The notes under the pieces are model-generated. The model had not been told where the DNA came from and searched no databases. It worked only from the letters and a program-made list of their open reading frames with translations. From NCBI GenBank assembly GCA_019918135.1, contig WBZZ01006900.1:62501-126500 (forward strand): a stretch of DNA of 64,000 bases, read 5' to 3'. The DNA is from Paulinella micropora. Taxonomy: Eukaryota > Cercozoa > Imbricatea > Euglyphida > Paulinellidae. A program made the position numbers and the translations under genes. This document shows, one piece after another, positions 23,134 to 34,977 of this stretch (the first letter of the stretch is position 1; every line of letters begins with the position of its first letter).

Positions 23134-25167
23134 CTAGAGAGCAGACCGAGAGGCACCCGACACAAGAGGAACGTCGTCATCACTAGACTCCTGATCCCCA
23201 TCCCCCCCAACTCGTAGAGAGGCAGCATCACCACTACTGACAGGAGAGCGACCCCGATTCTCTGCCACAACGGTTGTCGAAGCAACCCCAAAAGACACGC
23301 TACTAGCAACGGTAGGCAACGACGACTCGACCTCTGTCGGTAAGAAATTTTCCGTTGAGGCGGCACCCAACACCCCAGTTTCCCCGCCATTTGTCAGTTG
23401 AAAACCGTCCTGCTGTGCAAGATGTCGCCCATTCTCCTCCCCTTCTACTTGAGGACTTGCTTCTGTAGTCGCCTCCACTGCACCTAAGAGCTCCCACTCT
23501 TCCACACCAAAGTAATTCCGCCAATCTGGAATGGCACTGTTCCTCTCCAGGTCGCCCACGACGAAATCAGTGATGAGAGTCCTGGCGACTCCACTACGCG
23601 GGTAAACAGCTGGCCAACCAGCCACATGATCCACAAACTCCACATGCTTTTCATCAATCACCTTGCTTGATGTCGTAGACCAGACGTAGTACGACAACGT
23701 CTCCAGGGAATACCCGAGGTACACTGCCAACTCCGATGTATTCGAACGACCCTTGTGGCTTCCCAGATGTCGGTAACAGAGACACCCAAAGACGTGCCAG
23801 AACGAGATGTGAGGCAATGCACGGTTGAAGAACATCTCATAACGTGGCTTACCCTCCTTGTAGGGAACAGCGTTGATAATAAAGACTGTGTGAAGAGCAG
23901 CGTAGCCCAAAAACTGGTAAGGTACACAATTCTCGCCAGCATCAACGCCCTTGCAATTCGAAACACCTGCTTCAGCCAGGACCGCAATCGCATTCCTATT
24001 AGGATCATACTTGCCCCGTAGAGGTAGAAGTCCCTTAGCTCGCAGATGGTCATGCAGGGCAGTGGAGATCCAGTCCCCATCCGAACGAAATTGCTTCAGT
24101 TTAGCCCCAGCACGCGTTTTGCCCAATGCCATGACACAACGTAGATGACCAACACATACCTCAGCCGTTCTTTCACGTAATAGGAACGCAAACAAGCAGC
24201 GAGTAGCATCATCCACGAACAAAAGCAGATAGTTGTAGCAATTGTAGACCGGACGGGGAAAAAACTTTCCAGTACTGTCCCCTCTCAATCCTTCCCCGGC
24301 GCGAGACATAACCGTCAGATGTGCTCCGGTATATGACGGTTTGAACGTAGAGTGCGTCAGGTGGCACACGACACACTTCCCATGCTTACTGTAGCCCGCG
24401 AGACCACCCACATCATCCACATCCCAGTCGTGCTTATGCGCTCGTACCAAGGACGCCGTAGGCTTAGGACCCAGATGCCCATACAAATCATGAAGAAAGT
24501 GCCCACTCACCTTGAACGGTACCTGTTGTTGTTTAGGTGGCCCAGAGTAGAGAACCGAGCCCACATCCTTTGCATTACCAGGTTGAAATCGGTAGCGTAG
24601 ACTATCCAGTTGAAGCTCACCGACCATAACTTTATCCTCATCCGCAATACAGGTGCACTCCTTTCCTGACACAAAGAACCCTGCCCCCTGTAGGTGCGTA
24701 GAATACCCTTTTACCTGTAGACGTCCAGCCGAGACCAGCCCAACGTGGATATCCGGAGTCACATACGCTGGATCCAACCGAAGGTAAGCGTCCTTGCCTT
24801 CCCCATCACGGCCAGCAACAACAGCCTTACCATACTTGTCCAGACGCTGCCGACCCCCAAGACCATCGACCACCACAGGTAGTCCCTCCTTGACTGCCGA
24901 AACCAAATATGATGGGCTGTGTACATGATCGTATGTAGCGGCACTGTCGAGACACCATTCGGTCGAGGTGGAAGCCGCACGACAAGGTACACAATCCCCC
25001 GTCCCACCCACAACATAGAGCGAGGGCCCACCTCCACCATCCACCTGATCTCCTGCCGACGAATCATTCGCATTCCCACTAGGCAGCCCGTCTCCTCCCG
25101 ACGAAGCCAAAGCGGTAGCCCCCAACGAAGCCGGAGCGGTATTCCCCGACGAAGCCGGTGCACTCAC
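23134..25167 (-). pseudogene. copia protease and integrase region
   Basis: The frame opens with an Ala/Ser/Gly-rich segment, then the aspartic protease motif WCLDSAATYDHVHSPS. The pre-integrase zinc region follows (HDLYGHLGPKPTASL with CVVCHLTHSTF), and then the integrase core with GDSTGKF, FRSDGDWIST and NAIAVLAEAGV around the D, D and E positions. The C-terminal region has a typical copia stretch, FGCLCYRHLG and LAVYLGYS, and ends in a Ser/Glu/Val-rich linker toward RT. This is the longest uninterrupted frame of the element. It belongs to a fossil copy. Confidence 0.9.
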
Positions 25168-25616
25168 CTCCTAAGTCGCAGACCCAGCTGTAGACCCAGA
25201 CGACGCCGAAGATAAGATGCCCGTCACTCCGTCACTGAGAATTCCACATCCGATGAAGCAGTCTCACTGTCCCTTACAGAACAACTCGAGATCAGCTGCG
25301 GTAGAGGCCTAGGCAAGACATGAGGCCTCTCCCCCAAACCGATCTCAACAGGCTCAACAGGGATAGGCCAAGGTCGGTAGCCCAACGGTACACAGACCAA
25401 CATCCTGTAATAGCGAGCCATCGCCTTCTATAATCCTGTAGGTCGATGAAGTCCAACGCCCACGGCCCAGGCAGCCCCGCAGGTAGCCTCTCAGAAGGAA
25501 GTTACGATTCCTCTTTCATCCTACGCAGGAACGCCACAAGCACGTCCAGCTCTGGACAAGGCGGCTTCACCCGACCATCGTCCCCAATCCCATAGCAGCC
25601 CAGGTGATTCTCCATC

Positions 25617-27171
25617 TCAAGCCAATGTATGACAGTCGTTGTAATCAAAAGGACGGACAAGAGTATCCCTGTCTCGTAGGACCATCTCCGCAAAATACTC
25701 CTCCAACGACTGATAACGACGATCGCCCAAAACCCTTCGTCCCGAAGCAGGAGGCGGACTCAAGACCACCGTCTTGGCAGACGAGTAACGTCGCACCAGC
25801 TCATCATCAGACCCCGGGTCGTCCTCATTCGGAGCACTAGGACCCACCCGAATGCGGTGATCCAAGCTTTCGTCCTCGTCATCGGACCCCAGTGGAAGCG
25901 CTGGTCCTTCTCGAACGTTCCGGGGCAGAAGTGAAGGCCCCCCTTCCCGATAACGAATCAACCTGTGCCACAAAAGAGCAGCAACCGCATGCGACTTGAT
26001 GGAATGCCCAAGGCCCGTTCGATTGCTCCGCAACTCCGCACGCATGACGCCAACCCGCACTGGGCTGCTCCTCGCCACAGTACAGTAGTACCGATGCTTC
26101 GGCCGGTCCTGCTGCTGACGGTTGAAAGTCCGAACAGTATTAGACCACTAAGCAGTTGTCACACTGAAACGTGTCCCCAGGGTCGCTGCCACAGTGCTCA
26201 CAGACCTTCCTTGGCTCGTTCCCCGTCTCGTGGGCATCCTCACATTGATGACACTCAAACTCCCACCAGTTCCGCTCCCGGAAACAAAACAGAAGGTACT
26301 GCTGCCAATAAAATATGTCATAAGCATCCCCATGGTTCAGTACCCAATGCAGATATTTTGCAGAAAACACCAATCGTGGAGCTCCGATATCACGCTGCGG
26401 CGCCGGCTCAGGTACCCAATGATCCAATGGCGGCTGTCAAATGAGCAAACCCGCCACATACACCACAGGGTCCCCATCATAACGTGTAACCACATCACCC
26501 GGTCGCCCCCCAGAGACCACACCGGTAATCTCTCGTACCACGGGAATCCATTTATCACCGTCCCACCAACTGTAATTCTGACTCAGGGCCGCAGACCGTT
26601 CGCTCCCAGCAGGCGCCCATTCGCGCCTGGAGTCCCCCCCAATCCGAGGCACCACCTGGCAGGCGAAGACGAAGCCGACCCCGAAGATGAAGCTGACCCC
26701 GAAGATGAAGCTGACCCCGACACCCCCGACGACGAAGCCACCACCACCGATGACGAAGCCGGCAAGGCCGACGAACGCTCTTCCGATGGCACGACAGCCA
26801 CACGACCTTCCACATCCATGACATCCACCGAAGAAGCCCCAGCCAAAGGCATCATCCACAGCCCCAGCAGCCCCGACCCGGTCCCGCTGGTGTCCATCTT
26901 CCATGGCCACATCATCCTGGGGCCTTGGCGACCCCGGCTGAAGCTCAGCGACTCGATCCGGCCCATAACGCTCCATGTAATCGTCGTAGCGTCGCTTAGC
27001 CAAGGCTTGCTTAACATGGACATTGCCGTGGTACGTGCAAAAATGTCGGTTTATCTCCGGAACGTAGACAGCATAACGCTGGACCCTCAGGCACCGCCTG
27101 TCCCCACTCGTAAGGGCCGAGCATTGGTTGCCCTGCCCCTTTCTTACCCCTGGGTCATCTACCCATCGTAG
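25617..27171 (-). pseudogene. Cys-rich and acidic region between Gag and protease of the copia element
   Basis: On the minus strand this region encodes an acidic stretch (LPLGSDDEDESLDHRIR near 25880) and a block with three CxxC pairs (FECHQCEDAHETG, VCEHCGSDPGD and FQCDNCLVV; about 26150-26260), a possible zinc ribbon. A low-complexity Gly/Val/Ser-rich stretch precedes it. Standard copia elements pass directly from the Gag zinc knuckle to protease, so this extra 1.5 kb is unusual. It is broken. An open antisense frame over the same bases is a shadow. Confidence 0.5.
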
Positions 27172-27241
27172 GCGTATCTTCCCGTCCTCTTGTTGAACGA
27201 ATCCCCACGAACCCGGGCCTGCAGAACCCCCCTTGGCGTCC

Positions 27242-28524
27242 TCACCCCCCGGTCATCATGTACAGCGATCCCCCAGGCGGAAAGCACGGAGGGTAAAACG
27301 TAAACGGGTCCTCTTCAGCCACGACAGCTGTAGCTCCAGTCGCCGCACACAGAGACGCCGGAGGCTTGGAGTCCATCGTCTTGCCCTTACCCTGAGTAGC
27401 AGTGCGTTTCAGTAAGGTGGCGAACTTAGTCTTGAGTTCAGGGTTCCCCTTATGAGACTTGTGCGCCTGACTTTTCTGGTAGAAACACTGGTTGGTACAC
27501 TCGAAAAACCGATGTTTCGGCTCACACTTGCCGCAAGCAAAACAACACTTGCCACCATTCCCAGCCTGGCCACCACCCGGTCCACCATTTCCGTTACCAC
27601 GTTGATCATCACCGTTCCGGGTACCATCACCCTTTCCCTTCCATCCACCTTTGCCCTTTGCACGCTGCTTCCCATCACCAGCCTGACGCTGCTTCCGGCC
27701 ATACACATCAGCGAAGGACACGAACACAGAACCATCACCAGTCTGCTGTTGCTTCGCCCCTCCCCGGGCCTCCCACATTCGAACCTCCTTCAGGAAGCTC
27801 GTCTTGAAGCCGTCGAAGTCCAGTCCCGTCCTCCTCATCTGGGCCCGGTAGAACTCCTCCGATGACTTGATACCAGCCAAAGCATTCAGCAAGTTGCCAA
27901 GACGCGTCATAGGCTTAATCTCATCTCCCCATCCAGGTGGAGACGATCGCAGCGTCTTACGAACTCCGTCGGCTGCGACTGCAGATCCTTTTGCAGATTG
28001 AAACGAAAGTTTGTCAGAAAACACTGCTCCGCCAGCAACTCCTGAGTGCTGCCCCCATACCGCTCAGCCAAGCATTTGACCAGCTTACTGGGGTCCATCG
28101 GTGGTTCCTCCGACAACGGCCTGGCCAGCAACTTCGCAGGGCCAGACAAACACAGATAGATGAAAGAGAAGACCTCCTGTCTAGCTCGTAGTACAGTGTC
28201 CTCCTCCAAGTCCGATAGCTTAACATGCTTTGCATCCGTAGGCAGAGCCCGTGAGGAACTCAAAGACTTCCCCGACTCCGCCCGCTTGCGATCCTGTTCC
28301 TTGTCAAACATTAGCTTCGTTTGTTTGTAATAAAGTAAACACTGTTCCAACTCCAGCAGTAGGTGCTCGCGATGCTTGCCAGCGATGTAGGTAGTGATTT
28401 CGTGGTAGGCATCCCTCCACTTCCTCGTCCCATGCTCGCCGCTGAAGCGATGCTCCTTCGCCACTGTCAGTGTAGTAATCGTAGACTTCTCCAATGACGC
28501 AGAATCAAACGCAGAAAGGTTCAT
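27242..28524 (-). pseudogene. copia Gag region
   Basis: Gag begins at an ATG only four bases inside the 5' LTR edge (28522-28524). The first part, MNLSAFDSASLEKSTITTLT, and a helical capsid-like segment (KWRDAYHEITTYIAGKHREH) lead to a Gly/Lys/Gln-rich region and a Cys cluster (CCFACGKCEPKHRFFEC) near 27500 resembling a nucleocapsid zinc knuckle. Its position and organisation fit Gag of Ty1/copia. It is broken about once. Confidence 0.8.
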
Positions 28525-28528
28525 AACC

Positions 28529-28836
28529 CTGATATATGTAACAATCTATGTAATACCGGACAGAACTTCAAAGGACACTTTGTGGTTCTACTGAAATGCG
28601 AGAACTGAATAACTTTAATGGTAATAATAACAAGATTAGATGGAGGTAATCGCAAGACTAACAATAAAACAATATATGACTAATACTTATACTGATTATG
28701 GTATGAACATCTAATAATATGGTCCACTTTCCGTTCGTCAGGCACTGAATGCCAATTAGTAACTACCGGCTGACCGGCCTAGGCCTAGTGATTATTATGA
28801 CTGATTTACTACCCAATAGTATGTCAATACTCTCAG
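28529..28836 (-). repeat. 5' LTR of the copia element
   Basis: It is 308 bp and differs from the 3' LTR at two positions. It is followed on its outer side by the target duplicate CTATT (28837-28841). Confidence 0.95.
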
Positions 28837-28841
28837 CTATT

Positions 28842-29690
28842 ACCTACTCTTGGAAAGGGCGGGCGTTCCCCTGCCTGAGGAGGTCAAGGCGTATCGGGCC
28901 TATCATCTCAGAAAGGGCCACGACCACCCATTGGAGCTGGCAGCAGAAGGTGACGAGTTGCGGAAGATCAAGGAGGTCTTGGATTGCCCCTTGAGATGCG
29001 CGTCCTATAACCGTAACCTCCCACATGTTGCCAGGCATATCTGACATCTTAGCCCACTTACCGTAGGCGGATGACGAATCGCACCCGGCGACCGCCTATT
29101 CCCGACCGTTTTCAGGGAGCGGCACGGCGGAGGCAAAAACATTACCTCCGTTTCCAACTGGAACAACCCGCAATATGGCTTATCCCCATTCGCGCGCGTT
29201 TGTTACGGACGAACCACGCACAAGTGGTACGGGCAGTGAACACACTCATGGCCCACCCCCAACGGATCCTCAGCACATCGTGATCTGGGCTGAGGAGTGG
29301 GGCAGACAATTCCGCCAGCACGCTCATCTACAGTGGGACGGGGCTGTGCAAGACGTAGAATTCCGATGGCATAGGGCCACACAGTCATGGGACTACCTCT
29401 ACCACTCCCGACACTGCTACCCCCGATGGGAGCAAGTTTACGAATACAAACTCGGGGCCATCATTCAGCGGTTATACCCCGAATATTTACAGCCGCAGTC
29501 TTCCCTTCGAATGTTTGAGCTCTCCGACAACGAACGGATAACACTCCAGTATGAGCTCGATCACGAGCGAGACTCTCCTCCCCTCGACCAACCAGAGGAG
29601 CGAGGCCGCACATCCTCGAGCTCCCGGAGGGCGAATATATGCAATACCTGGAGGCGGACGAGTATGACGCATTTTGAGACGTTTCCAACG
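28842..29690 (+). pseudogene. ORF3 of giant gypsy copy 1, right part
   Basis: It resumes the conserved ORF3 sequence seen at 46850-47705 in the other copy. Conserved stretches include LPEEVKAYRAYHLRKGHDHP, a DYLYHSRHCYPRWEQVYEYK block, IIQRLYPEYLQPQSS and ELSDNERITLQYELDHERDS. The C-terminal part is acidic and rich in Asp, Glu and Pro. It is separated from the left part by the copia element and carries further breaks. The function is unknown. Confidence 0.65.
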
Positions 29691-30566
29691 AAGGTTGTAC
29701 AATTTTAGACACTTTCTACAAGAACTTCGCGATGGCTCGATGTATATTAACTCCACGAAAAGTCCACCGAGGACAACCAAAACAAAACAAAAACCTAGAC
29801 AAAGCGCCCGTCCATTCCAACAAATGGACGGGGCTATTAGTCGGTTGTCATCCGCACCAAGCTGACAACCGACTAATAGCCCCAGGATCAGGAGGATCGA
29901 TATCCTCGACACAAGGGAGGATGCTGGGAGGTTCCCTTATGTCTCGCGACCTATCGGGCGGACTTCCTCTCAGCTTCGATTAGCCTCTGTCCCATCAAGG
30001 GGATCCGTGGCGCGTTAGTGGGGGTATGTCAACAAATCTTCCCGACCAAAGGAAAGCTTTGCTGATCTATCCCACGACAACAGATCTTGCCGGCCGAGGG
30101 AAAGATTTGTTGAGTTGCCCAATGTTTCAACCCTGATTAGCCTCCGTCCCATCAAGGGAGCCCGTGGAGCGTTGATAGGGGCACGTTAACAGACCTTGCC
30201 AGCCTAAGGTAAGATTTGCTAACGCGCCCGATGTGTGGAAGCCAGACCGAAAGAAGTTACTCCTCACATTAATATTTGCATGACAAGAGTCATCAGGGGG
30301 GAGAGTGTAGAGCGAAATTCAAAATTCAAATTTGAAAATTAAAATAGAAATCAAATTTGAATTTCGCACAACTTTCCGAATTCCAAATCACTCGGAGTAA
30401 CGCCTACAGTTACACTTCTCTCCTTCAATCGCCTATACGATCCCAAGAAGGAAGGGACGCCATCAACCTCGAGACAAACATCGACAGCCTCCATATTCCT
30501 ACCGCTCACATTTACCTCTCTACTCCTAATAAACAGGGGTTATCGGATAAACCTGGGAGGGGGGAT
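29691..30566 (+). other. 3' non-coding region of giant gypsy copy 1 with stem-loops
   Basis: It follows ORF3 and ends with the polypurine tract GGGAGGGGGG directly before the LTR. It holds a perfect 21-bp hairpin (29830-29883), at least two units of a roughly 150-bp repeat that begin GATTAGCCTC.GTCCCATCAA, several smaller stem-loops (for example CAACAGATCTT pairing with AAGATTTGTTG near 30090), and a palindromic AAATTCAAATTTGAA block near 30315-30360. The same layout occurs at 47706-48592. Confidence 0.7.
29830..29883. repeat. perfect 21-bp hairpin with 12-nt loop
   Basis: GGGGCTATTAGTCGGTTGTC plus A pairs perfectly with the complementary strand after the loop TCCGCACCAAGC. A hairpin stands at the equivalent place in the second gypsy copy with a different stem sequence (about 47880-47910). 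Confidence 0.9.
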
Positions 30567-30923
30567 TGTAGGCGCAGATAGGTAAATATGTGCTACTTTA
30601 ATATACCCATGTGTCAGTCCAGACACAATAAGAGGCAGTTAATATTAAAAACCCTCTTAACCGGGTAACGATAATATTACTAGAAGTGGCCGTTACATTA
30701 TTTCGACCGGAATATATTATCGTTAGGCCGGACAACGGGCATTGGCTCAGGACCAGGTGTTTCCCTTGGTTGTTTTTGGCTCCGCTAGTCTCCCACATTT
30801 TCCCACCATCTTTGATCCTTATTTATATAAGCACAGAAGATTGGGTTATTTGCAGAGTGGCTTGAATTGGTTGTAATAAAGAAGAGGCATTATTAAATAT
30901 ATTCTTTTAGACCAGAACCGGCA
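30567..30923 (+). repeat. 3' LTR of giant gypsy copy 1
   Basis: It runs TGTAGGCGCAGATAGG to CCAGAACCGGCA, 357 bp, and is roughly 85% identical to the LTRs of copy 2. A TATA-like TTATTTATATAAG lies in its second half. It is followed by sequence of the Y LTR family, so this gypsy element inserted into a Y element. Confidence 0.85.
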
Positions 30924-30926
30924 AAA

Positions 30927-31700
30927 GTATTAAGTAATAGGAGTGAAGATACCGTGACTGTACGGTTATGTTGTAGTGGACTAGGATCGAATTAATTTGT
31001 CCAATGCTCCCCCTTAATTAGGGCCTAGGACATCTCAGCAAAGACGCAGCTCGGCCGACACATGAGTAGAATAAAGAGCAAAACCATCCACATCACAAGT
31101 GCAACACTACCCAACACACAAGTCTCACCCTGTACTTAGATGAACAAAATTACTACTTAATATCAGTGACTGTCTGCAGCGAAAATTTGCTAGGTCTGAC
31201 CAGAAGAAACATTCATATTAATATCAGAAGGTGACCATATCATCTGCTGAATCGCACCTGGCGATAGATAGGCTGTCCGGGTACATGAACAAAACACATA
31301 AGATAGTCAAAGTCAACTTTGATATGATCCAAATATTAATACCCAGAATACATCAACGTACCTGTCATTTGAATGTACAGCAAACATTGCAGAACGTGAC
31401 CTAACTTCGCTTCAAACTGACGACAAACACAAAATGTATATACGACAAAGCATTAGTTTTTAACAATTACCAGATGTAAATGCACGCAGTTACTATCCAC
31501 TTGCTTAGCCTTAATCCAAGCACAAAGAAACAGATGAAGTCGAGAGTTAATTACGTACTACAGCAACTTATGATAAGAGTAGATAACATCAACATCACCG
31601 CATGTAACCCAACAGGTAAAAGAAAATCAATGAACGCCATGCATATGTATGTAAATCACTGAACAATCATATCGTTGAAATAAAAGCTGAATATACGCTC
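30927..31700 (-). mobile_element. copia-like family Y fragment, minus strand
   Basis: On the minus strand the sequence has the Y 3' non-coding region, the polypurine tract (TAAGGGGGAG, 31007-31018 area) and the first 80 bp of the Y LTR (TGGACAAATTAATTCGATCC), which is cut by the gypsy LTR at 30923. It matches 9850-10440 in reverse. It is a broken remnant. Confidence 0.6.
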
Positions 31701-33113
31701 ACACACATAAAACGCTACCAATTGTTGGAACTAATAATCTTAATTAATAGTTAAGTGCCGGCCGTATCCGAGTAACGGTGTCGGTAGACTCTGAGCCATT
31801 ACTTATGATCAGGCCAGTCAAGTTACGTGGCGTGTTCTGTTGGCGCCTTTTCTTATTAAAGCTGTAGTTCTGCTGATAGAGTGTAGTTGCTATCATAGAT
31901 CATACTTATTATATTAATAATAATAGTCAAGCAGGTTATCGAGCCTAGATTAGCGAACTCTGCGTCAGCAGCTTTAATCAGTCGCACTTTGTCTCAGTGC
32001 AAGGGTCGACGTGCGGCAGGCAGTCGACACCATTTCGTGGGTAGGCTGAAGGCAACCACCCCAAACGTGTCGCGTAGCTAGACAGCATAGTTCAGACACA
32101 ACGAACTTCCCCATTCTACTTAATTGTAGGAATTTATTGATCGTTGAGGTTAACTCCTATCGAGTCTTCCGCACTTTGGTCTTAGAACATGGCTTACCAT
32201 CGTGCCAGGGCGCATCAGGGGGCTATTAAAACCAAACAAACAGATGCAGGCGTGATTTAAGTAGATGACTTGATTTAACCACGACGGGTCGGGATTACCT
32301 TGATACATGGGGAAACAGACGGCGGATAAAAGTGGAGCACATGGGAACCAATGAGAAGAGAGCGACATCACCCGAGGGGGGCGCGGGCACGAGGCGTTCG
32401 AGTCACAATTCTCAAGAGGGCAATATTTTTATGATGCTAAGCATTCGCGAGACGAGGGGCGGATTGATCGGGAAGGGGCACGGATCGATCGGGGCAAAGC
32501 CGGCATGAGTCTAGTCTTTCATCGTCCCCCCGACCTAGTGTCGGTCTATACTATCCCGGTGCATTGTATGTCGATGACCCTTCCCCGTCGTCGGTGAAGT
32601 GGTAAGTATTTTATTTAGTAACAGTTGGTAACGGTAATATGGGTAACGGCTTTGTGGGCGATGGGGAAGTGCTAAGTGGGTTCGAGCAATATGGCGTATA
32701 AGTAATGGGCAACAGCTTTATTCAGGCTTGCGGGAACTTATACTACTCGAGAACACTTACCACTTCATAACGGGTACCTGTAATATCGGGCGACGGGTGG
32801 GGGCGGGTCACACTTGAAATGTTGGCGAATTACCCAACTTGAAATCACTCAAAATCTTACGCAGTGTAAGTGTTGGCGAATGGCCCAACTTGAAATATTG
32901 TTTCAGTAGTAATATATTAATACGAGTACCGTAGTACGGCGTCGACCGTCACTCAGGTTCGTATTTGCATTCTATCCAGAGGTTGGTCGGCGGCGGTGTA
33001 AGTTGGACTTCTCGCGCGCATAGGGGTGAGCGCGCTCAGGGGGGGGAGAAGGGATTATGCTGGCCTACCCAGTATAAAATGGCAACTTGATACTTACCCT
33101 TCCGGTCTGTCGG
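31701..33113. other. no gene seen; unclassified repeat-like flank
   Basis: No frame has a recognisable domain. Short direct repeats with GTTGGCGAAT and CCCAACTTGAAAT occur at 32820-32900. The right end (about 32990-33113, GGATTATGCTGGCC and following) resembles 49557-49690, so the giant gypsy copy 2 sits inside an unclassified repeat called W here. Confidence 0.5.
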
Positions 33114-33117
33114 TTAT

Positions 33118-33469
33118 TGTAGGCGCAGATAGGTAAATATGTTCTACTTTATTAATACCCCGTGTCGGTCCAGACACAATGAGAGATTGTTCCTATTAAT
33201 AACACTCTTAACCGGATAATGATAATATTACTAAAAAGGTCCGTTACCCTTTTTAGGTCAGAATATATTATCGTTAGACCGGACAACGGGAACTGGCTGG
33301 TGTTTGCCTTGGTTGTTTTTGGGCTTCGCTAGTCTCCCACATTTTCCCACCATCTTTGATCTTTATTTATATAAGTGAAGAAGATTGGGTTACTGGCGAA
33401 GTTGTTGAATGTGGTTGAGTAAAAGGATAGGCATCAATAAATATATATTCTTTTGACATCGAACCGGCA
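33118..33469 (+). repeat. 5' LTR of giant gypsy copy 2
   Basis: It runs TGTAGGCGCAGATAGG to CGAACCGGCA. A TATA-like TTTATATAAG lies at 33366-33375 as the likely core promoter. Confidence 0.9.
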
Positions 33470-33473
33470 AAAG

Positions 33474-33489
33474 TGGAGTCCCATACCTG
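33474..33489 (+). promoter_or_regulatory. primer binding site candidate of giant gypsy
   Basis: TGGAGTCCCATACCTG lies four bases after the LTR end. A leading TGG complementary to the CCA tail of a tRNA is usual. I cannot assign the tRNA without the host tRNA set. Confidence 0.6.
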
Positions 33490-34977
33490 TTTTCCATTTT
33501 ACGACAAGTTTGACGCTTCGCTATCCCTATTCTTTGCAACGTATAAATAAGGAGAAAGGATCCATTGCACAAGATAGATAGAGAAATACGGGGAGGAGAG
33601 GACGTGCGTGTTCTGTTCCTATTTGCTCATTTTCTGCCTATTTTCAAGGCAGGAACGTGTGGCAAACAGACACGTACGACTCAATCTCTGTTGACACCTA
33701 TACACACCCTCCCACTATCTCCTCCTCCCACACAATACAACTAATCGTATACATAGTGTGAGGACATAACAGAGAGATATGAGAGAAGGGTAGAGTGTAG
33801 GTGGTTGGGTGGCAAGGGGAGCTAACGTATACGACAGTAACGAACTCCCACACACACACCTACAAACCACGTCATATCCTCTATCCATCATCCGAAACAG
33901 ACTGCACAGACAATCCAATTTGTCTTCCAACAACAACACTCACTTGTTCTGCCATTTCGTGCCCACTTCCAAGCATCCAAAGTGCACAAGGGAGTAGAGA
34001 GCATACATAGACAGACAGAAAGCAGAAAACGAGTGCTGTGCACCAAAGTCTGATTGTGCAAACTAGCTCATACTCCGCCCCTCCATTGCAGCCAATTTGC
34101 AGGGGGTAGGGAGGCTATTTAGTGGGAATATAGGCCAAGACAAAAGGAGATAGACGCACGGTGACGTCAACCAGACGTTTCATTTGTTCATTTTTGGCGA
34201 TTCCAATTTCGCCGAAAATTTCAAGCAACAAATCACTCTCCTACCTCCACACTTCACTCCCTCCTCACCCACCTATATCCAACAGGTCACCTAGGGTCAG
34301 GGAAGGATTTTACAGCAGTGCTCCTATTGTGGCTCACCAAGGAGTCATTACCTACTTTGCACTCGGTAGCCACACACACACACACACGCACACACACACA
34401 CAGAACTTCCTAAGCTGAAAAGGGAAACTAAGGAGTCCCAACCAGGGATTGGATACCCTACCGAGGGTTCCAAACGATACGAAAGGCTTGAGCAACCAGC
34501 TCCCTAATCCTTTTCACCTTCCTATTGGGAAAAGGGGCCATCACTTCTGACTATTTCAGAAGTATCGTTTCCTCCCTACCTCTCAGGTACGGAGTCGTGC
34601 TTGTAATTGTAGGGGGCCCCAGTTCCAATACAACTGGCAAGTGTTTTGCAAGGCGTGAGGTTCCCCTACCAAAGGGGGGTGAGTAATCTCAAACCTATCT
34701 ACGCGCATCCTATCACTTGCTTACACACGCACACCGGAAAAAAAATAATAATAATAATAACAATAACAACTGTCTCTATACAGACAACGAACGAACCAAC
34801 ACCTACCGACCAAGCCACACGCTGCTTAAATATCAAGACGGCCAACAGCTGACGTCTTGCACAAAAATAAGCTGCTGACACTCCAAACAAGACATCTGCC
34901 AGAAGACGCCTTGTCCCACACACTGACACTTCGCCACCAATTCGTGCACGGCGTATCCCCAAAAAGAAACGACCCAA
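33490..34977 (+). other. long non-coding leader of giant gypsy copy 2
   Basis: About 1.5 kb separates the primer binding site from Gag. It contains a (CA)n tract at 34371-34402 and an (AAT)n tract near 34742. No domain-bearing frame is seen. A packaging signal or donor site would be expected here, but none can be picked out. Confidence 0.5.

Larger units (their letters stand above)
20713..28836 (-). mobile_element. Ty1/copia LTR retrotransposon, complete length, inserted in the gypsy ORF3
   Basis: The element is 8,124 bp with two 308-bp LTRs that differ at two sites, and it is flanked by the direct repeat CTATT (20708-20712 and 28837-28841). The target is identified by comparison with the uninterrupted ORF3 near 46840. 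The gene order on the minus strand is Gag, a Cys-rich and acidic region, protease, integrase, reverse transcriptase, RNase H, which defines Ty1/copia. LTR identity above 99% means a very recent insertion, younger than the gypsy host element. The coding region is nevertheless broken about eight times, so it probably moved using proteins supplied by relatives. Confidence 0.95.

Noticed and set aside
26194-27171. 325-codon plus-strand open frame
   Set aside because: It lies antisense to the copia element and is a by-product of GC-rich codon composition; it shows no domain.
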